From positions 1-21,972 of the forward strand of contig JANLSO010000173.1 of assembly GCA_031362405.1 (NCBI GenBank): a stretch of 21,972 bases of DNA, given 5' to 3'. Each line of letters starts with the position of its first letter. Position 1 is the stretch's first letter. Source of the DNA: JANLSO01 sp031362405 (GTDB lineage Bacteria; Actinomycetota; Thermoleophilia; Miltoncostaeales; Miltoncostaeaceae). A program made the position numbers and the translations under genes. Shown piece by piece: positions 13,715-20,926 of the stretch. The notes below the pieces were generated by a model. It was not told the origin of the DNA. It did no database searches and worked only from the letters and a program-made list of their open reading frames with translations.

Positions 13715-14284
13715 GTGAGCCGCCCGTACGCCCTGCCCGCGCTTGTGATGCTCGCGTCGCTGCTCATCGGTTGCGGGGGGTCGACCGATGTGAAGCAGGG
13801 CGCGCAGACGCCCACGAGCGTGAGCCTTCCATCGGTCACGATCCAGCCGATTCCCGCGGTGCCGGTACCGACGAGCACCGCTCCCGCGACGGCCCCGGTC
13901 GACCAGGCTCCCACCACCCCGACGGCCAGCACCCCGACGGTATCGCCCGCCGACGAAGCCGCGGTACGCGGTGTGGTCACCGGGTACGTGGCCGCCTTCG
14001 TGGCGGGCGACGGGGCCACGGCGTGCGACCTGCTTACCGAGAAGGTTCGCCAGACGTTCCTCGACGCGATCGGATCGTCCGATACCTGCGCGACGGCCTT
14101 CGCCAAGGTCGTCGCCCTCCAGGATTCCGCCACGCGGGATCTGTTCCGCAACGCCGTGGTGGGAGATGTCCAGGTCTCTGGCGATAGCGCCTCGGCGTCA
14201 CTCACCGTTGCCGGTGGCGCGTCGCCGGTCTCGCTCGCTCGCCAGGCGGACGGGTGGAAGATCACCACGCTCCCCGCCGGATGA
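13715..14284 (+). CDS. Lipoprotein with Thr/Pro stalk and NTF2-like domain
   Basis: The 189-residue protein has a lipoprotein signal with lipobox LLIGC (Cys20). A Pro/Thr/Ala-rich stalk follows (about 25-80), then a compact alpha+beta domain (about 82-188). The pattern VVTGYVAAFVAGDGATACDLLTEK, DTCATAFAKV, then strands around VVGDVQVSGDSASASLTV and QADGWKITTL fits the NTF2/SnoaL-like fold of many actinobacterial surface lipoproteins. Two cysteines (in TACDLL and DTCAT) probably form a disulfide. GTG 13715 is chosen for the signal peptide and the TAGCAT box seven bases upstream. No specific ligand or activity can be inferred. Confidence 0.75.
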   Translation: MSRPYALPALVMLASLLIGCGGSTDVKQGAQTPTSVSLPSVTIQPIPAVPVPTSTAPATAPVDQAPTTPTASTPTVSPADEAAVRGVVTGYVAAFVAGDGATACDLLTEKVRQTFLDAIGSSDTCATAFAKVVALQDSATRDLFRNAVVGDVQVSGDSASASLTVAGGASPVSLARQADGWKITTLPAG

Positions 14285-14310
14285 GGGGCTCCGCCACCCG
14301 AGGGGTCTGC

Positions 14311-14316
14311 GATATT
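14311..14316 (+). promoter_or_regulatory. -10 box GATATT, leaderless start of the second lipoprotein gene
   Basis: GATATT ends six bases before the GTG at 14323, repeating the arrangement seen upstream of several neighbours. The gap to the previous stop at 14284 is 38 bases, so read-through from that gene is also possible. Confidence 0.4.
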
Positions 14317-14322
14317 GGCCGT

Positions 14323-14973
14323 GTGAAGACCACGCTCCCTCTCGCCTGCCTTGCCATCGTCGCGGCCGTCGCAGGAGCCGGCTGCGCCGGCGACACGACC
14401 GTGACGGTTGCCGTGACCGTGCAGCCGACGACGACGGTCGCGACCGTCACCGCACCGACCACCCCGACGACGCCGACATCCACGACCGAGACGATCGATC
14501 GCCCCGACGGATTCCCTCGCCCGGCCGAGGCCGTACTTTTGGCCGAGGTTCCCCGCGGCGTGGCTGATCGCTGCACCCGTGCGACGAACGACAACATCAG
14601 CCGGGGTGCCTCCGCGTCGCTTTTTTGCGACGTCAAGAAGACCGAGAGGGTCATCGCCTACTACGAGACGTTTCCCTCGACGTTGGCGATGCAGAGCGTT
14701 TACCGCAAGCTGCGCGAGCAGTTCCGGATCGACCTCGACAGCGGATCATGCCTCCAGGGCGAGAGCCTGCCGCGTGAAAATGACTACTTCCTCAAGAGTC
14801 GGCCGAAACAGACGCAGGGGCGGCTGATGTGCTTCAAGGAGAGCGACGGCGACATTTGGTACGTCTCCTCGGAGGTCTCCCGAAAGACGATGTTCTGGGT
14901 CAGCGGCACGCGTCGCAAGGACGTCCAGAAGTTCTGGGATGTCCCCGGCAGCCTGCCCGACGACGGCCGCTAG
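14323..14973 (+). CDS. Putative secreted lipoprotein with Thr-rich stalk, function unknown
   Basis: The 216-residue product has a hydrophobic signal and a weak lipobox (AVAGAGC, Cys21; Gly instead of Leu/Val at -3). It continues with a Thr/Val stalk of simple repeats (about 24-60, TTVTVAVTVQPTTTVATVTAP) and a folded domain (about 65-210). That domain contains LFCDVKKTERVIAYYETF, GSCLQGES, GRLMCFKES and WYVSSEVSRKTMFWVSGTRRKD. The arrangement resembles the extracytoplasmic domain found at the C-terminus of some actinobacterial Ser/Thr kinases and related lipoproteins, with conserved Cys and a GR..CY/F strand. This is a by-eye resemblance. The gene ends tail to tail with the next one, sharing a CTAG at 14970-14973. 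Confidence 0.7.
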   Translation: MKTTLPLACLAIVAAVAGAGCAGDTTVTVAVTVQPTTTVATVTAPTTPTTPTSTTETIDRPDGFPRPAEAVLLAEVPRGVADRCTRATNDNISRGASASLFCDVKKTERVIAYYETFPSTLAMQSVYRKLREQFRIDLDSGSCLQGESLPRENDYFLKSRPKQTQGRLMCFKESDGDIWYVSSEVSRKTMFWVSGTRRKDVQKFWDVPGSLPDDGR

Positions 14974-15590
14974 AGCACCGGCCCGGCCGCGATGAATGCG
15001 GGGCGGGCGATCAGGTCGTCGCGCAGTCGCCGCATTCGCGGGTACGGCGTGAGGTCCATCTTTGTATGTGTGGTGCGGTAGAGCGCCGGCGCGAGCGAGC
15101 AGTCGGCGATCGTGAACGCTCCGAGGGCGTAGCCGTGGTCGGGCAGTAGCGCCTCGAGAATCTCGATCTGTGGGGCGATTGCGTGGGCTTCGCGCCGGGC
15201 AGCGTCGGGGTCGGCGGCAGAAGGGTCCCAACCGACGCCCGGTGTGAAACCGAGGGCGGGCTCCTCGACGCGAAACAGGGCCGAACGCAGGCCGGTCACC
15301 CAGCGATCGAGCAGCTCGTCGACCTGGGCGCGGCGACGAGGCTCGCGAGGGTAGAGGTCGTCGCGACCTTCTCGGTCGGCGAGGTAGCGCAGCATCGTGT
15401 TCGACTCGCTCAGCACAAAGCCGTCGTCATCGAGCGTCGGGATGCCGCCGAGGGGGTTCATCGCCAGAAACGCCGCCGGCCGGGGCCGCGTGAACGGGAT
15501 CGTTTCTCGCTCGTAGTCGAGCCCCAACTCGGCCAAAAGAAAGCGGACCTTCAGGGCGTTCGATGAGGAGGGGTTGTCGTAGAGCAGCAC
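14970..15590 (-). CDS. Glutathione S-transferase-like protein
   Basis: The 206-residue protein has the GST layout. The N-terminal thioredoxin-fold domain (1-80) shows YDNPSSSNALKVRFLLAELGLDYE, the cis-Pro loop GGIPTL and the SES motif (LSESNTMLRYLADREG) that holds the gamma-Glu of glutathione. The C-terminal helical domain (about 88-205) includes the capping motif GAFTIADCSLAPAL. Most actinobacteria lack glutathione, so the thiol substrate is uncertain. Some such proteins act on other thiols or as stringent-starvation-type factors. GTG 15590 is placed by the start of the fold and by TAGGCT six bases upstream on the minus strand. The gene starts 22 bases after a small winged-helix-like gene. 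Confidence 0.88.
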   Translation of the reverse strand: MLLYDNPSSSNALKVRFLLAELGLDYERETIPFTRPRPAAFLAMNPLGGIPTLDDDGFVLSESNTMLRYLADREGRDDLYPREPRRRAQVDELLDRWVTGLRSALFRVEEPALGFTPGVGWDPSAADPDAARREAHAIAPQIEILEALLPDHGYALGAFTIADCSLAPALYRTTHTKMDLTPYPRMRRLRDDLIARPAFIAAGPVL

Positions 15591-15596
15591 CCCGCG

Positions 15597-15602
15597 AGCC
15601 TA
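15597..15602 (-). promoter_or_regulatory. -10 box TAGGCT, leaderless start of the GST-like gene
   Basis: On the minus strand TAGGCT ends six bases before the GTG at 15590. It is the same hexamer as in front of the ABC exporter operon at 3438-3443. Confidence 0.5.
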
Positions 15603-15612
15603 CGCCTGGCGG

Positions 15613-15915
15613 CTACCCAACGGCCGCGGGAGTAGCGATACCCGACGCGCAGCGCCACTGCAGATCGGCGACACCGGCAACCATCTGCGGCGTTGGGCTG
15701 AATTCCCGCGACGTCCGACCGTCGCGGGTTCGCTCATGGAGAAGCCCGCTGGCGGCAAGCCGCGGTACGGCGGTGCGCCAGACATGCCGAGCCTCTTCCC
15801 AATCGAGGCGGCAGGCACGCTTGATGTCGCACATCGTCACCCACGCGCCGCGACTCTCGGCGAGGTAGGTCTCCAGGCGTAGCTCAGCGCGTCTCATGCG
15901 TGCTCTTTCAGACAT
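15613..15915 (-). CDS. Small winged-helix-like protein, unrecognised
   Basis: The 100-residue frame reads like a compact DNA-binding domain. A helix-rich start (MRRAELRLETYLAESRG) is followed by a helix-turn-helix-like region (WVTMCDIKRACRLDWEEARHVWRTAVPRLAASGLL) and a basic beta-wing (HERTRDGRTSREFSP). The order resembles ArsR or MarR-like winged helices, but I cannot assign a family. Two starts are possible. ATG 15915 gives the full length, while ATG 15897 (MRRAEL) has a GAAAGAG a few bases upstream. It is the only plausible frame between the GST-like gene and the membrane operon. It could regulate the GST-like gene. That it is a real gene is likely but not certain. Confidence 0.5.
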   Translation of the reverse strand: MSERARMRRAELRLETYLAESRGAWVTMCDIKRACRLDWEEARHVWRTAVPRLAASGLLHERTRDGRTSREFSPTPQMVAGVADLQWRCASGIATPAAVG

Positions 15916-16033
15916 GTTCGGCCGCTCGCGTGGCGAGGGCTACGGGGTGAACCATCGGAGCGTGGGCCGAGTGGTTGAGTACGACGCCGGTCGGCGTCAG
16001 TCAGGCGTGGCGCGCCCAGACGCGTCGACCCGG

Positions 16034-16067
16034 GATTAAAGACGATCCGCGCCGCGATTTCGCGCGG
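16034..16067 (-). terminator. Hairpin plus T-rich tail after the membrane operon
   Basis: On the minus strand CCGCG (16063-16067) pairs with the downstream CGCGG copies (16047-16056 region). The stem is followed by ATCGTCTTTAAT, the only T-rich stretch nearby. It begins directly at the stop codon of the 177-residue protein. The interval 15916-16067 shows nothing else. Confidence 0.4.
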
Positions 16068-16601
16068 CTAGGAGAACCCCCGCCCGGGGCCGGTGCCCTT
16101 CTCGCGTTCTTCTTCGGCGTTGAACGCGTCGAGCTCGTCCTGGTAGCGCACAAGGGTCTTGTCGCGGCCCTGGACCCGCCCGGCAAAGCTCCAGCCGAAG
16201 GCGAGAATCGAGTCGCCCATCGTGACCGGTACGCGCCACAGCAGCGAGTGGGCCACCAGCCAGCCGCCGGAGTAGTCGCGCCGGGGGTTCTTCGGCTTGA
16301 CGGCGTCTTTTTGCAAGACGATGTACGTCGCGGCCTGCTGGCCGGGCAGCTCATGGGCCAGATACTGGTTCTTCGAAACATCCTTCGTCGTGCCGCCCAG
16401 CCAGGCGAGCCCGTAGCCCATCGACAGGGCCAGGCCCAGTATCAGGAGCATCAGAAGCAGCAGCATCGGAACGCGAAGGAATCCACCGGACAGAACCTGG
16501 CCGGCAAAGAGCAAAACTCCCCAGGCGAGGAAGAACGATCCGGCCCGCCACGCGGGGGTTTTGGCGTCCGGGCCCTCAGGGGGCCGGGCGCGCGAGCTCA
16601 T
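16068..16601 (-). CDS. Membrane protein of unknown function, two predicted helices
   Basis: The 177-residue protein has a short cytoplasmic-looking start (Pro/Arg-rich), two hydrophobic segments (about 22-40 and 43-70, VPMLLLLMLLILGLALSMGYG) and a polar C-terminal domain (about 72-177). That domain contains KDVSKNQYLAHELPGQQAATYIVLQKD and a charged end, FNAEEEREKGTGPGRG. No family was recognised. Its ATG overlaps the stop of the 56-residue gene upstream as ATGA (16598-16601), so the two are translationally coupled and may act together. A terminator-like hairpin follows its stop. Confidence 0.65.
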   Translation of the reverse strand: MSSRARPPEGPDAKTPAWRAGSFFLAWGVLLFAGQVLSGGFLRVPMLLLLMLLILGLALSMGYGLAWLGGTTKDVSKNQYLAHELPGQQAATYIVLQKDAVKPKNPRRDYSGGWLVAHSLLWRVPVTMGDSILAFGWSFAGRVQGRDKTLVRYQDELDAFNAEEEREKGTGPGRGFS

Positions 16602-16768
16602 CGCTGCGTGGAGATCGACACCGTTTGTCGGTCGTCCAGCACCGCACCGTTACCGGTCGACGCGATACAGCCGACGCCACGCACACAGAGACCTGCCCCG
16701 ACGATCCCGTTCGATACGAGCAGGATGAGGACCACGAAGAACCCGATGACGACGAAAACAGTGCGCAT
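16598..16768 (-). CDS. 56-residue single-pass membrane protein, unrecognised
   Basis: The product begins MRTVFVVIGFFVVLILLVSN, one strongly hydrophobic helix, followed by GIVGAGLCVRGVGCIASTG, with two Cys five residues apart, and a polar tail ending in SISTQR. It is too short for most gene finders. Evidence that it is real: the TGA overlaps the ATG of the next gene in an ATGA, a TAGAAT box lies nine bases before its ATG at 16768, and the composition is a clean helix-plus-tail. A GAGG near the ATG is too close to be a normal ribosome site. It could be a small subunit or regulator of the 177-residue membrane protein. Confidence 0.6.
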   Translation of the reverse strand: MRTVFVVIGFFVVLILLVSNGIVGAGLCVRGVGCIASTGNGAVLDDRQTVSISTQR

Positions 16769-16777
16769 GACCTCGGC

Positions 16778-16783
16778 ATTCTA
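16778..16783 (-). promoter_or_regulatory. -10 box TAGAAT for the small membrane operon
   Basis: TAGAAT on the minus strand ends nine bases before the ATG at 16768. It is close to the TATAAT consensus. It is divergent from the importer promoter at 16844-16873, and both share the interval 16769-16973. Confidence 0.5.
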
Positions 16784-16843
16784 CGTGCCGCGCGACGTTC
16801 CTTCTCGACGACCTGTCTGCGGCGGTCGACTGCCACAGGGGGG

Positions 16844-16873
16844 GTGACAGGCGTACCTCCGTACCGTAAGAAT
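16844..16873 (+). promoter_or_regulatory. Promoter of the peptide importer operon (GTGACA, 17 bp, TAAGAA)
   Basis: GTGACA (16844-16849) and TAAGAA (16867-16872) are separated by 17 bases, the best-formed -35/-10 pair in the window. Transcription would start near 16880, giving a leader of about 95 bases before the ATG at 16974. I see no clear ribosome site near that ATG. No operator palindrome was found. Confidence 0.5.
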
Positions 16874-16973
16874 GCACGCAGGCCGTAACGCCATCGCAAC
16901 ATTCGCCGTCGTGCGTCGCATTGGCGCATCGACAACCCCTGGAGTTCGCAACGCGCAAGCGCACACCTCACCG

Positions 16974-17969
16974 ATGTTCCCCCGTGCCCACGGGGCCGAC
17001 GTGAGCACCGCAGCACCGGATCCCCTCGCTCCGGAGATGCTCTCGGCGACCATCGATGTGCGGGGCCGCACGCCCTGGCAGCTTTTCTCGACGCGTATTC
17101 GCCGTGACCGCGTCGCCCTGTTCAGCGTTATCCTGATCGGCTTCCTGATTCTCCTGGCCCTCGGCGCCCCGCTCGTGGCGGCGATCACCGGCCACGGCCC
17201 CAACGAGCTCTTCCAGCGCCAGATGACCGACGAGTTCGGCCTGCCCAAGGGCCCGAACGGCGATTTCTGGTTCGGGGCCGACGCCGCGGGGCGTGATGCC
17301 TTCGTGCGGGTGGTCTACGGCACGCGTGTGTCTCTCATCATCGGAATCGCCTCCACGGCAATCTCGGTGATCGTCGGCGTGATTCTCGGGGTGCTGGCCG
17401 GATACTTCGGGGGCTGGGTCGACACGATCATCTCCCGCATCTCCGAGATCGTGCTGTCGCTGCCGCTGCTCCTCTTCGCAATCGGCATCGTGACCGCGTG
17501 TTCGAGCACGAAGGAAGGGTGCTTCGGTGGCGCCCTGAAGCCCGGTCTCGGCCTGGTGATCGTGGTGATCTCAGTGTTCACCTGGCCCTACATGACGCGG
17601 ATCGTGCGCGGTGCGACGCTGTCGCTGCGGGAGCGCGAGTTCGTCGAGGCCAGCCGATCTCTCGGGGAGAGCAACGTCGGAATCATGTTCCGCGAGATCC
17701 TCCCGAATCTGATCTCGCCGATCATCGTCTACGCGTCGCTGCTGATCCCGAGCAACATCCTGCTCGAGGCCTACCTGTCATTCCTCGGGCTCGGCGTGCC
17801 CGACTCGACGCCGTCCTGGGGGCGCATGATCAGCGACGCCTCCGGCATCTTCGACGTGGCCTGGTGGCTGATGCTCTTTCCGGGCGTTCTTCTTCTGCTG
17901 ACCGTTCTGGCCTTCAACCTCCTGGGAGACGGGTTGCGCGACGCCCTCGATCCCAAGTCCGACCGATGA
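16974..17969 (+). CDS. dppC: Peptide/nickel ABC transporter permease, DppC/OppC type
   Basis: The 331-residue protein is the C-type inner-membrane subunit of a dipeptide/oligopeptide importer. It shows the N-terminal OppC-N region (LFSTRIRRDRVALFSVILIGFLILLALGAP), the FWFGADAAGRDAFVRVVYGTRVSL signature of DppC, and the EAA loop EFVEASRSLGESNVGIMFREILPN that contacts the ATPase. It ends with the AYLSFLGLGVPDSTPSWGRMI segment and FNLLGDGLRDALDPK. A Cys pair (CSSTKEGC) lies in an outer loop. ATG 16974 is used. GTG 17001 is an alternative, as no ribosome site settles the start. It is the first gene of the operon, ahead of its binding protein, which is not the usual order. Confidence 0.92.
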   Translation: MFPRAHGADVSTAAPDPLAPEMLSATIDVRGRTPWQLFSTRIRRDRVALFSVILIGFLILLALGAPLVAAITGHGPNELFQRQMTDEFGLPKGPNGDFWFGADAAGRDAFVRVVYGTRVSLIIGIASTAISVIVGVILGVLAGYFGGWVDTIISRISEIVLSLPLLLFAIGIVTACSSTKEGCFGGALKPGLGLVIVVISVFTWPYMTRIVRGATLSLREREFVEASRSLGESNVGIMFREILPNLISPIIVYASLLIPSNILLEAYLSFLGLGVPDSTPSWGRMISDASGIFDVAWWLMLFPGVLLLLTVLAFNLLGDGLRDALDPKSDR

Positions 17970-17991
17970 GACAACCCGAGAAAGGCACGAC

Positions 17992-19893
17992 ATGACACGA
18001 CGACGGCGCAGGGCTCTGGCCCTCGCATCCGCCCTCGCTCTCGTTGCAGGTGGCGTAGTAGTCGCCGGTTGCGGCGGCGACGACAACAAAGCGGCAGGCA
18101 CGACAAGCGGTGGAGGCGGGGCAACAACCGACGGCGGGACCGCCACGAAGGGTGGCACCTACCGTGTGGGTGTCTCTGACCTTGGCTACAGCAACGGGTT
18201 TGACCCGAGCGCCGAGTACACGGCGGTCTCGTGGCAGATCCAGCGCAACCTCATGGTGCGCACGTTGCTCGGCTATCGATTCACCGAGGGCCCCACGGGA
18301 AACGAGCCGGTCCCGGACCTCGCGACGGAGATCCCCACGCCAACTAACGGTGGCAAGACGTGGACCTTCACCCTGAAGGACAACGTCAAGTTCGGTGCTC
18401 CACTGAACCGGGCGATCACATCGAAGGACATCGCCTACTCGTTCGAGCGCCTGGCGAACCCGAAGGTGGCCGCGGGCTACGCGTTCTACTACACAGACAT
18501 CGTCGGCTTTCAGGCCTTCGCCGACGGCAAGGCAAAGACGATCTCGGGTATTACCACGCCCAACGCCAAGACCATCGTTTTCAACCTTACAAAGCCGTTG
18601 GGTGACTTCATCTACCGCCTCACCATGCCGGCGACCGGACCGATTCCGCGCGAGGTCGGCAAGTGTTTCGAGCAATCCGGCCGTTACGGCCGCTACGTGA
18701 TCAGCTCTGGGCCTTACCAGATCGAAGGAGCCGACAAGCTGAACCCGGCGAGCTGCGCCACGATGAAGCCGATCTCGGGCTTCAACCCCGTCCGCAGTCT
18801 GTCGCTCGTACGCAACCCGATGTACGACGCCGCGACCGACGTCGAGACGACCCGCGAGTCGAATCCCGACAGGTTCACGTGGACCGTCAACACGAACAGT
18901 AAGGACATCTTCGACAAGATCGACGCCGGTGAACTCGAGGGCTCGCAAGACGCGATTCCCGCCGATGTCGCTCGCCGCTACCTGCGAGACGACGCTCTCA
19001 AGGATCGCGTCAAGCCGCGCGTCGACGACGGTACGCGGTACATCACCATGAACCTCACCGAGGCTCCCTTCGATGACATTCACGTCCGCAAAGCTGTGAA
19101 CCTCGTGATGGACAAGGGTGGCCTGCTGCGCGCCTGGGGTGGCACCACCTACGGTGAGGTCGGCACGCACATCATCCCGTCGTCGCTGCTGCCGGCGACC
19201 GACGAGGTTGCCAACTACGACCCTTACCCGTCTCCCGATGGCGCCGGCGACCTTGCTGCGGCGATGGCAGAGATGAAGCTCTCGGCCTACGACAAGGACA
19301 AGGACGGCCTCTGCGACGCTGGCCCGTGCAAGGGAACGTTGCTCATCAACCGCAACGTCGACCCTTACCCCAAGATGGAGCCGATCCTCGTTGAGTCGCT
19401 GAAGAAGATCGGCATCACCCCGACGGTACGCTCGCTCCCGACCGGGTCGGCCTACACGCTGATCCAGACGGTGGCGAAAAAGATCCCGATCGGCGCGAAC
19501 CCGATTTGGGGTAAGGACTACTCTGACGCGTCGACGTTCGCGGTGCTGTTCGACGGGCGCAACCTCGCCCCGACGAACAACAGCAACTATTCGCTGGTGG
19601 GCATCACCGCAGCGAAGGCGAAGGAGATCGGGGCCTCGTACCCCGCGGGCGGCGTGCCGAACGTCGATGCGGACATCGACAAGTGCAACGCCCTGCCGGC
19701 CGGCGATGAGCGTTTGGAGTGCTGGTTCGCGTTCGACAAGAAGCTCATGGAAGAGGTCGTTCCGTGGGTGCCCTACTTCGCGAGCAAGAACACCGATCTG
19801 CTCGGGCCGGCGGTCACCAAGTGGGACTTCGACCAGAGCGCAGGCGAGACCGCCTACTCGAAGGTCGCAGTCGACCCGTCGAAGCAGAAGTAG
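17992..19893 (+). CDS. dppA: Extracellular peptide-binding lipoprotein (SBP family 5)
   Basis: The 633-residue lipoprotein captures peptides or similar solutes for the importer. A signal with five Arg ends at lipobox VVAGC (Cys27), then comes a Gly/Thr-rich linker. The family 5 fold begins at KGGTYRVGVSDLGYSNGFDPSAEY and continues through TWTFTLKDNVKFGAPLNRAITSKDIAYSFERL and the lobe containing RYITMNLTEAPFDDIHVRKAVNLVMDK. An EF-hand-like DKDKDG loop (434-439) followed by CDAGPC could bind calcium. Several other Cys (KC, SC, KCNALPAGDERLEC) suggest disulfides. It is longer than E. coli DppA (about 535 residues). A GAGAAAGG precedes ATG 17992. It lies 22 bases after dppC, and a strong hairpin follows its stop. 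The substrate is not predictable. Confidence 0.93.
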   Translation: MTRRRRRALALASALALVAGGVVVAGCGGDDNKAAGTTSGGGGATTDGGTATKGGTYRVGVSDLGYSNGFDPSAEYTAVSWQIQRNLMVRTLLGYRFTEGPTGNEPVPDLATEIPTPTNGGKTWTFTLKDNVKFGAPLNRAITSKDIAYSFERLANPKVAAGYAFYYTDIVGFQAFADGKAKTISGITTPNAKTIVFNLTKPLGDFIYRLTMPATGPIPREVGKCFEQSGRYGRYVISSGPYQIEGADKLNPASCATMKPISGFNPVRSLSLVRNPMYDAATDVETTRESNPDRFTWTVNTNSKDIFDKIDAGELEGSQDAIPADVARRYLRDDALKDRVKPRVDDGTRYITMNLTEAPFDDIHVRKAVNLVMDKGGLLRAWGGTTYGEVGTHIIPSSLLPATDEVANYDPYPSPDGAGDLAAAMAEMKLSAYDKDKDGLCDAGPCKGTLLINRNVDPYPKMEPILVESLKKIGITPTVRSLPTGSAYTLIQTVAKKIPIGANPIWGKDYSDASTFAVLFDGRNLAPTNNSNYSLVGITAAKAKEIGASYPAGGVPNVDADIDKCNALPAGDERLECWFAFDKKLMEEVVPWVPYFASKNTDLLGPAVTKWDFDQSAGETAYSKVAVDPSKQK

Positions 19894-19896
19894 CTG

Positions 19897-19940
19897 AACT
19901 TATCGGGGCGGGGGCCGTTCGGCGCCCGCCCCGATAAGTT
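19897..19940 (+). terminator. 16-bp perfect stem-loop inside the importer operon
   Basis: AACTTATCGGGGCGGG (19897-19912) and CCCGCCCCGATAAGTT (19925-19940) are exact complements. GCC/GGC extends the stem after one mismatch around a GTTC loop. It starts three bases after the binding-protein stop and ends 20 bases before the dppB start. Such hairpins after solute-binding-protein genes act as partial terminators or block 3' exonuclease decay, raising the binding protein over the permease. There is no U-run of note. Confidence 0.75.
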
Positions 19941-19960
19941 TGCGAGCGAGAGGAACGCTG

Positions 19961-20926
19961 TTGGGCCGCTACGTCATACGTCGACTTCTGTGGACCATCC
20001 TCGTGGTGGTGGTCGTCACGTTCCTTTCGTACGTCATTTTCTTCCTCATGCCCTCGGGCGATCCGGCGACGCGTTTTGCGGGTCGCCAGCCGACGCCCGA
20101 GTTGATCGCCGAGGTCCGTCGACAGCTCAACCTCGACGAACCATGGCCGCTCCAGTACGTCTACTACCTGAAGAACTTGATCTTCGGCGACGAGTACGGC
20201 TGGCCGGGCTTCGGCTATAGCTTCAACCAGAGCGTGCCGATCCTCCCCGAGCTGATCGAACGCTCGAAGGTCACCCTGAGCCTCATTGCCGGCGGGGCGA
20301 TCCTGTGGCTCGCGATGGGCATTCCCGTCGGCGTGATCTCTGCCGTGAAGCGTCGCTCGATCACCGATCGCCTCACGATGGGCGTCGCTCTGTTCTTCGT
20401 TTCAGCGCCGGTTTTCTGGCTGGGCCTTCTTTCGCTCTACCTCTTCTGGAACAAGCTCGGCTGGCTGCCGGGAACCGGCTACGTTTCGTTCGGAACAAGC
20501 CCGAAAGACTGGTTCCTGCATCTGCTTCAACCGTGGTTCGTGCTTGCGTTGCTGTTCGCAGCGATCTACGCGCGGTTGGTGCGCGGCAACATGGTCGACA
20601 CCTTGAGTGAGGACTACATCCGCACGGCACGTGCCAAAGGTCTCTCGGAGAGGCGCGTCATCTACCGACATGCTCTTCGGTCGAGCCTGACCCCGGTGAT
20701 CTCGCTGCTGGCGGTCGACCTCGGAGTCCTGGTCGGTGGCACGATCGTCACCGAGTCGGTCTTCAACCTGCAGGGCCTCGGCCAGTGGGTCCTCGTAGGC
20801 ACCACCGATCAGGACCTTCCGGTGACGCTGGCGGTCACGACGCTCGTCGCCATCGTCGTCAGCCTCATGAGCCTTCTGGGCGACATCGTCTACGCCTACC
20901 TCGACCCGCGGGTCCGGTACAAATGA
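19961..20926 (+). CDS. dppB: Peptide/nickel ABC transporter permease, DppB/OppB type
   Basis: The 321-residue permease pairs with DppC to form the channel. The N-terminus MGRYVIRRLLWTILVVVVVTFLSYVIFF and PSGDPATRFAGRQPTPELIAEVRRQLNLDEPW are classic DppB. The EAA loop is EDYIRTARAKGLSERRVIYRHALRSSLTPVI, and the end is SLLGDIVYAYLDPRVRYK. About six membrane helices are expected. I choose the rare TTG start at 19961 because GAGAGGA (19948-19954) is correctly spaced before it and family homology starts exactly there. An earlier in-frame start would fall in the hairpin. The gene overlaps dppD by ATGA at 20923-20926. TTG may lower its translation relative to the binding protein. Confidence 0.92.
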   Translation: MGRYVIRRLLWTILVVVVVTFLSYVIFFLMPSGDPATRFAGRQPTPELIAEVRRQLNLDEPWPLQYVYYLKNLIFGDEYGWPGFGYSFNQSVPILPELIERSKVTLSLIAGGAILWLAMGIPVGVISAVKRRSITDRLTMGVALFFVSAPVFWLGLLSLYLFWNKLGWLPGTGYVSFGTSPKDWFLHLLQPWFVLALLFAAIYARLVRGNMVDTLSEDYIRTARAKGLSERRVIYRHALRSSLTPVISLLAVDLGVLVGGTIVTESVFNLQGLGQWVLVGTTDQDLPVTLAVTTLVAIVVSLMSLLGDIVYAYLDPRVRYK

